Assembly: GCA_035236585.1 (NCBI GenBank) | Contig: CP141134.1 | Location: forward strand, 24,110,414 to 24,174,413 | Direction: 5' to 3' | DNA: 64,000 nucleotides | Origin: Warburgia ugandensis | Lineage: Eukaryota > Streptophyta > Magnoliopsida > Canellales > Canellaceae | Shown here: piece by piece, positions 1 to 10,630 of the stretch | How the letters are laid out: every line of letters begins with the position of its first letter | Numbering within the stretch: the stretch's first letter is position 1 | Made by a program: the position numbers and the translations under genes | Notes under the pieces: model-generated | The model's input: only the letters and a program-made list of their open reading frames with translations | What the model was told of the DNA's origin: nothing | Databases searched by the model: none

Positions 1-854
1 TGATGATGAAAAATTTCTGCAATATAATATCCAATGCTGCTTATAAGTCATATCTTCTCAAAGCACCTTACCTTTTCTTTTTCTTTTTTTAAATTTAATT
101 GAGTATCGAAACAAAAAACTAACATACATTTTTTTTCAGAATGATAGACACGCACTCATGCACACGTCCTTTGAGAAGTTTCAAACTCATGACCTACATG
201 ATTAAAACTCGCTGCACCAAACTTACGCACCCAAAAACTAACATATATTCAATTGCCTTTTTACCAAACATTTAATTGAAAAACACACATAGGATTGCCA
301 CAAAATGAAAGGGTGGTCTCAACTACATGATTGAATAAGCATGTCCCAAAGGGTTGCTCTTGTGCGTGGAGTTCAACCCTCGTCAAGCTGGTAACATTGA
401 TTGGGAGGGGCTACGAAAATGTCAAAATTCCACAAGTCAAGGCAGGTGATATTTTCACTCCCCTTTGCTACTAATGCCCCGACCTCTTCTGGGGTTTTAT
501 GGTATAAATACAAGTGGTGTTCACTCTTTTGTGTGATCCAACCATTCATCTTGAGTGACGGATGGGCCATGTTTTAAGAATCATAGATTTCAAATAATCT
601 AAAACATTGATTTTCTTTAACTTGTTCTTGATTTTTCTAGTGTTTCTTTTCATTCTTTTTTGAGCTAAAATAATCTTAAACCAGTTCGATAAGAAAATTC
701 ATTATGTGATCAGATGAATTGTAGTATCTTCTCATTCATGATCCAAGTTTATTATACACTAAGCTGGTTATTTCTTAAACTCTTATTGTAGATTTTAGAA
801 TTCTGTATCACATATTAAAAAGTATTATAGAATTTTGGATCTAGATATACACTT
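1..854. other. No gene recognised; AT-rich intergenic DNA
   Basis: I see no recognisable gene. A 65-codon minus-strand open frame at 373-570 has no domain I know and no supporting context. The segment probably consists of old repeat debris and flanking DNA of the GH9 pseudogene to its right. Confidence 0.4.
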
Positions 855-892
855 CCGGACCCTAATTGGGATAAGGTCTTGCTGATGATGAT
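855..892 (+). mobile_element. RTE-type LINE 3' tail fragment
   Basis: The text has the typical RTE ending: a short run like CCTAATTGGGATAAGG followed by a GATGATGAT tail. The same ending in reverse closes the longer RTE copy at 60640-61445. Only the extreme 3' end is present, as in strongly 5'-truncated LINE insertions. No target duplication was identified. Confidence 0.45.
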
Positions 893-1253
893 ATACGCTT
901 CCCGATCACATCTGTTAATGCACAGTTGTACTAAAACAATTTTTTTCACTCACAAAATTTTCCGCCATACTTATTTATTTCAACATTTTCCTTGAATAAT
1001 ATGGAGGACAACAGAATTAAACCCACAAGTCAAATGCTGATAAGTATGCCGTTCTGGCACAGTCATTGCATTTGTAAAAACTCTGTGTACTGCTGAATTA
1101 GACCCACAATCAAACGAACCCGAATCTTCAGTCCCCAACCAAGTATCAGAATTGGTAAGGCATCTGTGGAGATTATTTTGTACAACAAAAGAATCTGAAA
1201 AGGGAGGAAAAAAGAAGGGATTCAAGACAAGTAAATGACACTAACTAAATCTT

Positions 1254-1561
1254 TTAGGACCTTGGCACTGCTGAAAATATGGCTTCCTTGTTCACACCAG
1301 TGGGTCCGCTGGCTGTAAGTGAGACCAGGGCAGCAACGGGACCAGCATTGCCAGCCAAAGTGGGCTCCTGCACTTGTAGTTGGAGGTCTCATCTCTGGAT
1401 CCATCAAACTGATCAGGCCACTTCCATCCATCAGTGCCGGAGTATTTCTTGCCATCAGAGGGTATGGATGCGCTGCAGTGGTGTACATGCTGTGAGTACT
1501 TGGCATCGTATCCCCCCACAAAGCTCGTATTCTTGGGGTTGGCTCCTAGAATGTAACTAAT
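1254..1561 (-). pseudogene. Broken last exon of a GH9 endoglucanase
   Basis: This is the C-terminal exon of a GH9 endo-1,4-beta-glucanase, closely similar to the last exon of the gene at 58226-63245. It begins after a CAG acceptor (1564-1562) with the ISYILGANP motif, and HVHHCSASIP matches the [10 protein letters not shown] active-site block of the intact gene. About 19 codons after GGWKWP are missing (the block before DQFDGSRD). One base is lost just before the EPTLAGNAG acid-catalyst block, which then reads in another frame to a TAA at 1254-1256. The proline-rich tail of the intact copy is absent. No upstream GH9 exon is visible between 1562 and 2573. This is a relic of a tandem paralogue; non-function is nearly certain. 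Confidence 0.85.
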
Positions 1562-2229
1562 CTGTACAAACAAAAACTGAAAACATATTTCTGCTAAGGT
1601 CTTTCAGTACTACCATATGCTGACTCATAGAAGTGTGCTCCCTCTGGCATAATCAGGTCCATGATAGAACGCACTTAGAGTGCTACAACGTGCAGCCTAG
1701 AAGATGAACTATTGGGATTGCCAATCGTACTGATTTGTACACACTGAACTATTTGACGGGCGCTGATGTTTGTCAATACAAACCACTCATCTTCTCACGC
1801 AAAACATATGTAGGCCATGCACAAAAATCTCCACAAATGGATGATTCTAACCGTACTATTCTGCAATGAAAAAATAATTCAGGAATATCGGAAGGTCTTA
1901 ACTCGTAACTAATTCGAAAGTTAGCATAATCCAGCGATGAGAGAACTTTAGGGGTATTGTGGACCTAAGATCCGGCCTAGAAGCTGATCAATTTGGATCA
2001 CCGGGCCCTTGCATGCGACAGTAACCAGATTGTGCAACCCTTGGCTAATTTGAACAATGACATTTCTGGCCATCCATTTAATAAACTATGGAAATAAAGG
2101 TCAGTGAAGTATGCAACTTTTGAGGTATGTCCTGTCTAAAAGAAGCCTAAAACATTTATTCCTTTCTCTCTTTCTTTGAATAGTAAGATTGTTCTTTATC
2201 AATAAGGATATATCGAGATCATCACCATT
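1562..2229. other. No gene recognised upstream of the GH9 pseudo-exon
   Basis: I searched this stretch for the other GH9 exons (motifs [16 protein letters not shown]) and see none. It may be remnant intron or unrelated sequence. Confidence 0.35.
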
Positions 2230-2406
2230 AAAAAAAGGGCAGTCCCAGTGCACGAAGCTCCCACGCATGCAAGGTTTGGGGAAGTGGGAACCACAAGGGT
2301 CAATAGTATGCCATCTTACCTTTCATTTTTCAAGAGGCTGTTTCTATGCTTTGAACCCATGATCTCAAAGTCACACGACGACAGCTCTACCGTTGTGCTA
2401 AGGTTT
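2230..2406 (-). mobile_element. Au SINE, nearly full length
   Basis: Read on the minus strand, this has the Au SINE plan: a tRNA-like head with A- and B-box-like parts (GGTTCAA-type B box near 2360), the AAACAGCCTCTTG core, a CCTTGTGGT block, a CCCTTCCCC-like block, and a GGAGCTT...TGCAC...GGGCTGCCCTTTTTT-like 3' end starting at 2236. It is a non-autonomous element transcribed by RNA polymerase III. Four other copies lie in this window. It is diverged from the others, so it is probably old. Confidence 0.8.
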
Positions 2407-2573
2407 ACCATTACAACCATTTAAAATAAAGAGAGGATAATAAACTTTCCAAACAAACACCACAAAAAATTTGACCATAAGGTACAAGTCTAGTAGGGCA
2501 GCTGAAACACGAGGACGGCACATTTCGAGAAATCCTTTCATCTTCTAAGCGCTGTTTTAGACCATGCCCAAAA

Positions 2574-4496
2574 TGTAATGTCCTCAATTTTTAACCCTAA
2601 ATTAGTAAAAAAATACATTAATTAAATTAAAAAATTTATGCATAAAATTTGGTTTTGAAACCACTAAATTTAGAAAGTATACATCGATAAGAATTAAACG
2701 GGATAAAAAACGTCGAAAACAGAGCTCGAATGAAAGAGATATGAACATTTTAAGATCAGATGGCAATTTGATAATGAGGCAAGTGACACAAATTAGAGGG
2801 GTCGTTTTGATAAAGACACCCCTTTCCATTCCCATTCCAGCTCCAATGGGGGAAGGCGGTGATCCTCTTTCCTTGTGAGGAAATCGGATTTCAAACTACA
2901 AAAACGAGTTTTCTCTTCATTCCCAACGAACAACAACTCTGGGATCGTTCCATCTTCACTCTATTCTCCACCAAGCTTAGACCAAACTTGGCATGCACTA
3001 GAGGAACCCAATCTCCCCTCTTCAGCTCTAATCAGACAGACTAAGCCCTTTATCCTTTCCTTTTGCTTGTTTTCCAACTTTTCCTCTCACAGATTAGGGC
3101 TGGATCTGAGTTGAATGGCTGTTGGATGGCCTAGGGAATCAAAATCATGGAACACGGTTAGACCCATATTAAGGACACCTCCAATGATATATATGAGCCG
3201 TTCATTGTGATATTTGGACCCAAAAATCCTAGGAACGATGAAAACAGATAAAAAATAAGAGCATCTGGGGCTCCAATCAAGCCAAAAGAAAACGGACGGC
3301 TCGAGTTCATCATCCCTGATGGATGATGTGCCCAGGACACTGACCGGGACGCCCAAGAGTAGGCGGTTCACACGAGAGCTCCGTCGCGGCATGCGCGCAC
3401 AGGGACGCTTACGCACGCTGTCCCGAACCATGACGCATGCAGTGCATTCGAGAGTCTGTGTGCCCCGGGGACGCCGTATAAACTGATGTAAATCTCTCCG
3501 CTGGTGCAAACCGGTGTAAAATGTGATTTTTTTTTATATTTGAAATAATTTTTTTGAGATTCTAGAGGCTACAGAAACCTGATCTTTGATCTGAAAGGTC
3601 CGTTATAATTGTATTGACGGTGCGGACATGATTTTAGCATTAGAATTTTGATCTAATCACATCTAGTCAGATTAAATTCATAAAATAGCATCAAATCACT
3701 TAGATCAGGGCAATCAAAAGGATGATCAGGCCTCAGAACTTGAACAACTAGATAATATAATGTAATAACTGAGGGTCTTAAGGATCATATTAGGTGTATT
3801 TACTCTAGTAATTGATCTAGACCATTGATCTAACCTAGATCTTGAAAATTTGTTGATCTAAGGATGATTTGACCGTCAGATCAAGATATAAACTTTAGAT
3901 GCACATAAAATGAATAGATGAACATGAGATAGAACTGATTAATAACAATTAACATTGAGATTAAGAATCAAATCATAAATAGAGATCTTAAAGAACGATC
4001 TAACAGTTGGATTGCCATAGATTCCACTAATATGAAATAAATAACACAAAATAGTATTGTGATATTGACAGGTACATCAGAATGTGCAAGCTAAGTGGAT
4101 TATACCCTTGATTTGGGTTATCTCTCATTGAGGTAGATGACGACATTTAACGTTATGTTTTGATTTCTAAAACTTTGCATTATCATATCATCATGGTTGA
4201 TTGTGATTGATTGTCACTCATTTATTTATTCTGAGATTTTGTAAGATTCAAAGTTTTATACTATGATCGATATGAGATTTTGATAGTATCTTAAATGGGT
4301 TTTCATGATTGATTATTTTATGATATTGATACCACGTATCTTATGTATGATTAGTAATTATCTTTCTTTATTTCATCACTAAGATTGGTGGGTTTTCATA
4401 AAAATTGATGGTGGAGGCTTGGTGGCTAGTCATTTGAGAGGCTAACCCTGGGATGAGGGGTGTGCCTTGAGGATTGTGACCCACGAGTGCCCCTGG
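2574..4496 (+). repeat. Element B 5' LTR, part 1 of 3
   Basis: This is the left portion of the LTR, matching 23597 onward in the 3' LTR, including the shared opening and the GC-rich block near 3340-3500. It stops at element A's target duplication CCTGG (4492-4496). Positions about 4060-4490 have no counterpart in the 3' LTR, which has instead expanded a tandem repeat. Confidence 0.88.
3340..3525 (+). promoter_or_regulatory. CpG-rich U3 block with TATA-like motif (element B)
   Basis: This is a local CpG-rich island in an otherwise AT-rich LTR. It is followed by CGTATAAACT (about 3475) and two GTGTAAA-type repeats. The LTR of element A has a very similar arrangement (CCGGTATAAACC beside a CpG-rich block). 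The shared position about 0.9-1.2 kb into the LTR suggests a core promoter. The 3' LTR copy near 24450 has lost the TATA form. This is inference; no transcript evidence exists here. Confidence 0.4.
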
Positions 4497-7100
4497 TGTA
4501 ACACCCCGAATTTTCAAGACATTTTTATTATTATTTTTATAATGGCATTTTAATTAAGAGCATTTGGGATCCCATGAGAAAAGTTTTATTTAACATTTTA
4601 CTAAACCTATCTTAAAAACTCCGGGTGTTAGTTTTCCTTTCTCAAAATGGCGTACATGTAATTTAAACATAAATAATTAATCCGCGTATAAATCAACGTC
4701 AAATAAATAGGCGCCTTTATTTTTAAATCAAATAAACGTCCAAAACACAATAATAATATGGCCCAGGGTCTATCCATCATAACATCTCATATAAATGTCC
4801 AACATATGTCCAAACATCTTAATCACATCCAAATATAAAGTATGCAGTCCATTAATAAAATCCAAATGATAATCCTATTTAATGACTCACATCACTGTCT
4901 AACACTATAGAAAAATGGTCTTTAGCAGCTCTCACGGCTTCTCAACAGCCTTGCCTTTCCTATTATCACGCTCGAGATCTAAGGCATTACAAAACAAAGC
5001 AATGCCTCAGCAAGCTATCGCTTGTGTAGGTACATAGACAATTAATGTAATAAATGAAAGAAATAATGAACAGCACTAATGAAAAGTCTAACATTTATGA
5101 AAATAGTGATATCATAATGCCATGTTCAAAATAAATGCCAATTTATTCCATATGCTAAAACATGAAATTCATGGAGTTAAAACATGACATGAATAAATAA
5201 CATGGAGCATACAACAAGAATAAGGGCACCCTAAGGTAATGGGTCCCACCACATCGCACTAACATCCCTGATCAGGAGTACACATAGTCAACCTCTGAGT
5301 GTCGTCACACCCAGGCATACCATCCATAACCATGTTCATCATACATGCACACATAATAAAAATATGGGTCATCATGCTGCAATGGCAACCCTCCATGTAA
5401 ATTCATGCATTTTCTATATATATAATGAGAAATAAGTCTCTAATTAAGCATAACTAATTTACATCATGCTTGTAAAAGCATTTGAAATAAGTTTATTCAG
5501 TAAAAGATTTCAATTTGGAATAACCATCCTGTACTCAATGTCGCATAAAATCCATGGTAAATAATAATCGCAATTTAAAACATAATCACACATGATGCTA
5601 TGTTTAAACATGGTTTAAAAATCAAGGCAAAACATTAGTTGTCGTCACCTACCTCAGTGTGAGACCACTAGCTTGCTAATAACTCCCTTTAACTGGTATA
5701 TTCACATGCACCTGTACATGTCACATCACTATTTTAAAAATTTTCTAAATAAAAAGTGGTCATTTCTAAGTTTTTAAGTTAAAACTAGGTACGCGTCGTC
5801 AATACGGTCACAACGCCTCTTCCGAATCGTGATTGGACCTCTCTAGCTCCCAAAAATCAAGTTTTAGTGAAAACTACCCTCAAATGGGGCCTGCCGGACC
5901 ACCATAAAGTGGTTTATACCGGCGGCACCCTTTTCCGCCAGTTTACACCGGCGTATACCGGCACACAAAGACGCACGCTGACGCTGACACCGCACGGGAC
6001 GCGCGCCGTGCGTCTTCGGCACCGTGTCGCACGCGCGTCCCGGCCCCACCGTGACCACCATCTGGTTTCTCCCCCGCACGCGTTCGATGACGACGTCGTG
6101 TGACGTCGTCCCTCGGGGGTCACCGAGTGCGTCCTGGCGTCAGCGCCAAGGCGCCGACGCCATTGACGACGCCGGAGAAGACGACCGGATTCCGGTGGCC
6201 TCTGGCAGAACTACAGAGCTCCGTTTTGCGCAATTTTTGCTCCATTTTCTTCACAATTCTCTCTAGAATCCATTTATGCCCTCCTTTTGCACTGATTTTG
6301 CCAAAAAATATGGTTTTTAAATAATTTTTCCCAAGTTCCTAAAATCATCCCTAGGTACTGGTTTTTAGGTTTTCTGGAGAAATCCACCGTTGGATCACTC
6401 CCAAATTTAAAGGGTATACTCTTGGGTCTCTTGTGCACTAGTTGGACGGTGCGATTTTCAAACGGACTAGGTTTGATCTGCGAAATCACGCTCCAACAGT
6501 AGTGTGCACACAGGTTCCTAAAAATCTGATTTTTTTTTCCTAATTTTTAAATGTTTTCCTAAATGTTTTTTTATTTAATAAATACAAAAAAACATAGATT
6601 TGAGGCTTACCTTGCGCCTGGCCGGAGTTGCTCGTGTTGCCGGGGTTCCACTCGCCGGAAAATCCAAGTTTTGCAGGGCTAGGGTTTTGCGTAAAAACTC
6701 AGAGAAAACGCTCAAAGTTGAGCGTTTTGGCTCCTAGAGGAGCATAGATATAGGGTTTTAGAGTCTTGGGGAAGAGAAACTCTTCCCCATACGTCTCTTT
6801 CCACGTCTCTCTGGCGATTTTTTCCGGCATTGGTAGAGACGTGTGGAAGACGGGGATGCCATTATCAATTTGGATCCCTGTCTAACACGTCTCTATCAAA
6901 TGACTAATTTGCCCTTACAACTTTGACTGCTCATAACTCCCTCGTTTGAGCTCCGTTTTTCGCGTTCTTGGTGGCGTTGGATTCGTATCGATGAGAAATT
7001 TCTAATTCTTATGTTTTTAGGAAAAAAATTTCATCCATAAATTTTTATTTTAATTTATTTAATAATTTCCTATTTTATCATAAAAATTAAGGATATTACA
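4497..7100 (-). repeat. Element A 3' LTR (2604 bp)
   Basis: This LTR is bounded by TGTAACACCCC and GGATATTACA and matches 11635-14619 closely. It lacks the 370 bp found at 12532-12901 of the other LTR; the gap lies exactly between two CCATG copies (joined here at 5393-5397). It contains the conserved double hairpin at 4981-5030, and a CpG-rich block at about 5900-6180. Confidence 0.93.
4981..5030 (-). promoter_or_regulatory. LTR double stem-loop (A, 3' LTR)
   Basis: On the element strand, a 5-bp stem (CAAGC with GCTTG) is followed by TGAG and a 10-bp stem, GAGGCATTGC with GTAATGCCTT, which pairs using two G-U pairs (main stem 4981-5008). It lies about 480 bp from the 3' end of the LTR. The same structure occurs in six other LTRs here. 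Confidence 0.6.
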
Positions 7101-7116
7101 TTCTTCCCTCCTTATA
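7101..7116 (-). promoter_or_regulatory. Polypurine tract of element A
   Basis: On the element strand this reads as a purine-rich AAGGAGGGAAGAA ending exactly at the 3' LTR. It is the expected plus-strand DNA primer site for reverse transcription. Confidence 0.8.
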
Positions 7117-7149
7117 AAAATTTCATCCTCAAAATTTAGCTACATACCT

Positions 7150-7341
7150 CTATGTAAATAAATCTGGATGGATCTTTCACATCTCCTCCTCAGTCTCCCA
7201 GGTAGCCTCCTATAGTGAATGATGCTACCAAAGTACTTTGACCAAGGCAATGGTCTTATTCCTTAACTCCTTGACTCTTGTATCTAGGACGCGCACTAGT
7301 CTCTCCTCAAACGTCATGTCAGACTGTAGCTCTCCTGGGAT
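7150..7341 (-). pseudogene. Element A chromodomain tail (broken)
   Basis: Downstream of the integrase stop, the same frame continues with an LVKVLW block and an EATWETEEEM block, the signature of the C-terminal chromodomain of plant chromoviruses, thought to steer integration to particular chromatin. The frame is cut by TAG and TGA codons where related copies have Gln or Arg. It is no longer translatable as a fusion to the integrase. Confidence 0.65.
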
Positions 7342-8268
7342 CTACTCCAATACGTGTGAGGGATTTGGCACGTATTTCCTCAGCATAGACACGTGAAAGA
7401 CGTCATGCACATTTGCTAGCTGTGGTGGTAAGGCTAGCTGATATGCCACAGCTCCAACTCTGCGTAAGATCTCGAAAGGTCCAATATACCTGGGGCTAAG
7501 CTTCCCTTTATTTCCAAACCTCAACACCCCTTTCATGGGAGAAACCTTCAAGAATACATGCTCACCCTCAGAGAACTCTAAGTCCTTTCTCCTCTTGTCT
7601 GCATAACTTTTCTGTTGACTGTGAGCTGTCAGTAACCTCTTCCTAATGAGTTGGACTTTCTCTGCACATTCTTCTACTAACTCAGATTTCACCACGCGTC
7701 TTTCTCCTACATCACTCCAACATAAAGGTGACCAACAAGGTCTGCCATAAAGTGCCTCATATGGAGCCATACCAATACTAGCGTGATGACTATTATTATA
7801 AGCAAATTCCACCAAAGGTAAATGATCTTCCCAGCTACCCTTCCAATCCATAACACAGGCTCGTAGCATATCCTCAATAGTCTGGATGGTCCTCTCGCTC
7901 TGTCCGTACGTCCGAGGATGGAATCTTGGCCTGAATTTCAGTCTCGACCCTAATGCCTCTTGCACGCTCTTCCAGTATTTTGAGGTAAATCGCGTATCTC
8001 GATCCGATATAATTGTCAAGGGAACGCCATGTAGACTGACAATCTCCTTAACATATAATTTCGCTAAGCTATCCACGGTCTGATTTTGTCTAATAGGAAG
8101 GAAATGAGCGGACTTGGTCAACCTGTCCACAACGACCCATATCATGTCATGGCCGCTAGCGGTCCTCGGAAGACCCAAAACGAAGTCCATGGTAATATGG
8201 TCCCACTTCCACTCAGGAAGGTCCAATGTCTGAAGTAGTCCTGATGGACGCTGATGCTCAGCCTTGAC
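7342..8268 (-). pseudogene. Element A integrase core and C-terminal domain
   Basis: A 294-codon open stretch carries the rve integrase core, which joins the element's DNA to the host chromosome. Visible motifs are WDHITMDFVLGLP (first Asp), ISDRDTRF (second Asp) and GQSERTIQ (catalytic Glu). The usual TDGQSE reads TYGQSE, an Asp to Tyr change next to the Glu. FAYNNSHHASIGMAPYEALYGR and the GPFEIL block of the C-terminal domain follow. In-frame stops separate it from the zinc-binding domain (8266-8268) and from the chromodomain. In the family this is part of one long Pol polyprotein. Confidence 0.85.
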
Positions 8269-9015
8269 CTACTGACAGGTCAAGCATCGTGCAACGCACT
8301 CTCCAACATCCTTTTTCATACCATTCCACCAGAAATGCCTCTTCAGATCCTGATACATCTTCATACCCCCAAGATGAGTATAAGGGGATTGGTGTGCTTC
8401 TTGAAGTAACTCGCGCTTCAATTCGTCATCTACTGGTACTACCAACCTTCCCTTAAATCTAACCCCTCCATCTGGTCCCCTCGAAAAATCTATCTTATCT
8501 GTCAAATCCTGTGTTTCCTTGTCTTTGCCCTGTGCCTCTAAGATCCTGTCAAAGAACTTAGACCGAGTCGTCAAATTGGCAATCATCACACCCGCCTTCC
8601 TACTCAGGGCATCTGTAACGACGTTAGCCTTCCCAGGATGGTACTGTATGGTGAAGTCGAAGTCCTTGAGATACTCCATCCATCTGCGCTGCCTCATATT
8701 CAATTCACTCTGAGTAAAGAAGTACTTGAGGCTCTTATGATCAGTGAATACCTCAAATCTCTCACCATAAAGATAATGTCTCCAGGACTTCAACGCAAAT
8801 ACCACGGCTGCTAATTCCCAGTCATGTGTTGGGTAATTTACCTCATGTGTCTTTAGCTGTCTAGACGCATAGGCAATTACCTTCCCATGTTGCATCAACA
8901 CTGCGCCTAATCCCTTGCCAGAGGCGTCACAATAAACGACATAACCGCCTGCACCAGATGGTAAGGTCAATACCGGAGCAGTAGTAAGTCTCCTCTTGAG
9001 CTCTTGGAAGCTCTC
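8269..9015 (-). pseudogene. Element A RNase H and integrase zinc-binding domain
   Basis: The open stretch begins in the RNase H domain, with [12 protein letters not shown] (first catalytic Asp), [17 protein letters not shown] (Glu), [10 protein letters not shown] (Asp) and a VTDALSRK block. RNase H removes genomic RNA from the RNA-DNA hybrid. An H2C2 zinc-binding integrase N-domain follows (His pair in [11 protein letters not shown], Cys pair in CLTC). TAG stops lie on both sides (9013-9015 and 8266-8268), apparently former Gln codons. Confidence 0.85.
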
Positions 9016-9768
9016 CTAGCAAGCCTCGGTCCATACAAATTGAGTGTCTTTCCTAGTCAGGGTGGTCAATGGTAATGCGATCTTAGAGAATCCCTCTATG
9101 AAGCGACAATAATACCATGCCAAACCGAGAAAACTGCGTATCTCCGTCACTGTCTTGGGCCTCTCCCAGTGTAGTACTGCCTCTACCTTTGTTGAATCCA
9201 CGGCCACTCCATCTTTAGATATGACGTGGCCTAAGAAATGCACTTGGTCTAACCAAAAATCACACTTACTGAACTTGGCATACAACTGATGTCGACGAAG
9301 TGTGTCCAATACCATGTGGAGATGCTCCCTATGTGTATCATGACTAGGCGAATAAATCAAAATGTAATCCACGAATACAATCACGAACTTATCCAAATAA
9401 GCTCGAAAGACACGGTTCATTAGATCCATGAACACTGTAGGTGCGTTCGTCAATCCAAATGGCATCACTAGGAACTCATAATGACCATAACGACTCCTAA
9501 AGGCAGTCTTCAAGATATCCTCTTCTCTAACCCTCAGCTGATGATACCCTGACCTCAGATCTATCTTGGAGAACACTTGTGCTGATTGGAGCTGATCAAA
9601 TAAATCATCTATGCGTGGCAAAGGGTATCGATTCTTTATAGTAACACCATTCAACAACCGATAATCAATGCATAGTCTCAGTGATCCATCCTTTTTCTTC
9701 ACGAAAAGGACTGGTGCTCCCCATGGTGATCCACTCGACCTGATGAAGCCCTTATCCAGTAACTCTTA
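9016..9768 (-). pseudogene. Element A reverse transcriptase (altered active site)
   Basis: A 228-codon stretch has the RT blocks [50 protein letters not shown] and LGHVISKDG. The catalytic motif, normally ending in Asp-Asp, reads FVDYIL (about 9362-9379), so the second Asp is now Tyr. A TAA at 9766-9768 interrupts the frame where relatives have Gln. RT copies the element's RNA to DNA; this copy should be inactive. Confidence 0.88.
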
Positions 9769-10400
9769 CAATTGTACCTGAAGTTCTCTCAACTCTGCTG
9801 GAGCCATCCTGTATGGTGCCTTAGAGATAGGCGATGTACCCGGCACCAAGTCAATGGTGAAGTCAATCTCCCTACTTGGCGGCAATCCTAGTAATTTCTC
9901 AGGAAATACATCAGCAAAAGCACGGACAACATCAATCTCGTCAAGCTGTGGCTGCTCCTTTTCCTCAACAGTCACATATGCGAGGAATGCGTTACACCCT
10001 CGTGCATAAAATCGTGCCGCCTTCATAGCAGAATGATGCATGTACCTGCCTGATCTTTCCTACCCTGGAACACTATTTCTGGTTGCCCAGGTATAAGAAA
10101 AGTGACTCGCTTCTTTCGGCAATCTACCATAGCCCCATAGTTGGCTAACCAATCCATCCCAAGAATAACATTATAGTCTACCATGTCTAGTAAGATGAAG
10201 TCGGTGTCCATACTTACGCCTGATATCTCTATAGGTATATCTCTAAGATATTCTGTAGTCTCTACTGTCTCTCCCACAGGTGTCATAATATCTAATCCAA
10301 ATGCTAGTTTGTGTACACATACATCAAGGCAAGATGCAAAAATACATGATATAAAAGAATGTGTAGACCCTGTGTCAAAAAGAACTTTGGTATGTCTATC
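9769..10400 (-). pseudogene. Element A aspartic protease and link to RT
   Basis: On the minus strand the segment opens with the retropepsin motif LFDTGSTHSFIS (about 10360-10385), whose catalytic Asp is intact, then VILGMDWLANYGA, then the [19 protein letters not shown] link that leads into RT. The protease cleaves the Gag-Pol polyprotein. Two overlapping open pieces (10023-10286 and 9766-10041) in different frames show a frameshift near 10030. Confidence 0.8.
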
Positions 10401-10630
10401 TGAGACTAGAAGAGTACCTTCTATGACCTGGTGTGATGCCTGCGCCTGTCCTGATGAGATGGCAAATACTCGCCCCTGGCTACGTGGCGCATTAGCTGCC
10501 TCTGCTGCTGTGGTCGGTCGAATCTATTGCACCCTCGCCCAGGGTGCCAACCCTTGCACCTATCACATCTCTTCCTCTCAGTGTCTCTCTTAAATTTGGC
10601 CTGTGGTGGATGACCTGATGCCCCATGTGT
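10401..10630 (-). pseudogene. Element A gag 3' end, zinc knuckle deleted
   Basis: This links gag to protease. It matches element B until about a CAGAGGCAG run, then skips roughly 45 codons that in B hold the CCHC-like knuckle (about 20232-20370), and resumes at the SQGRVFAIS block. Short shared bases (CAGC) at the joint suggest a microhomology deletion. Stops after 10631 (near TTGQI) also cut the frame. Confidence 0.6.

Noticed and set aside
373..570. Minus-strand 65-codon frame
   Set aside because: No known motif, no neighbouring exon, and ordinary length for chance in this composition.
1279..1560. Plus-strand 93-codon frame over the GH9 pseudo-exon
   Set aside because: It is a shadow of the GH9 exon, whose motifs are on the minus strand.
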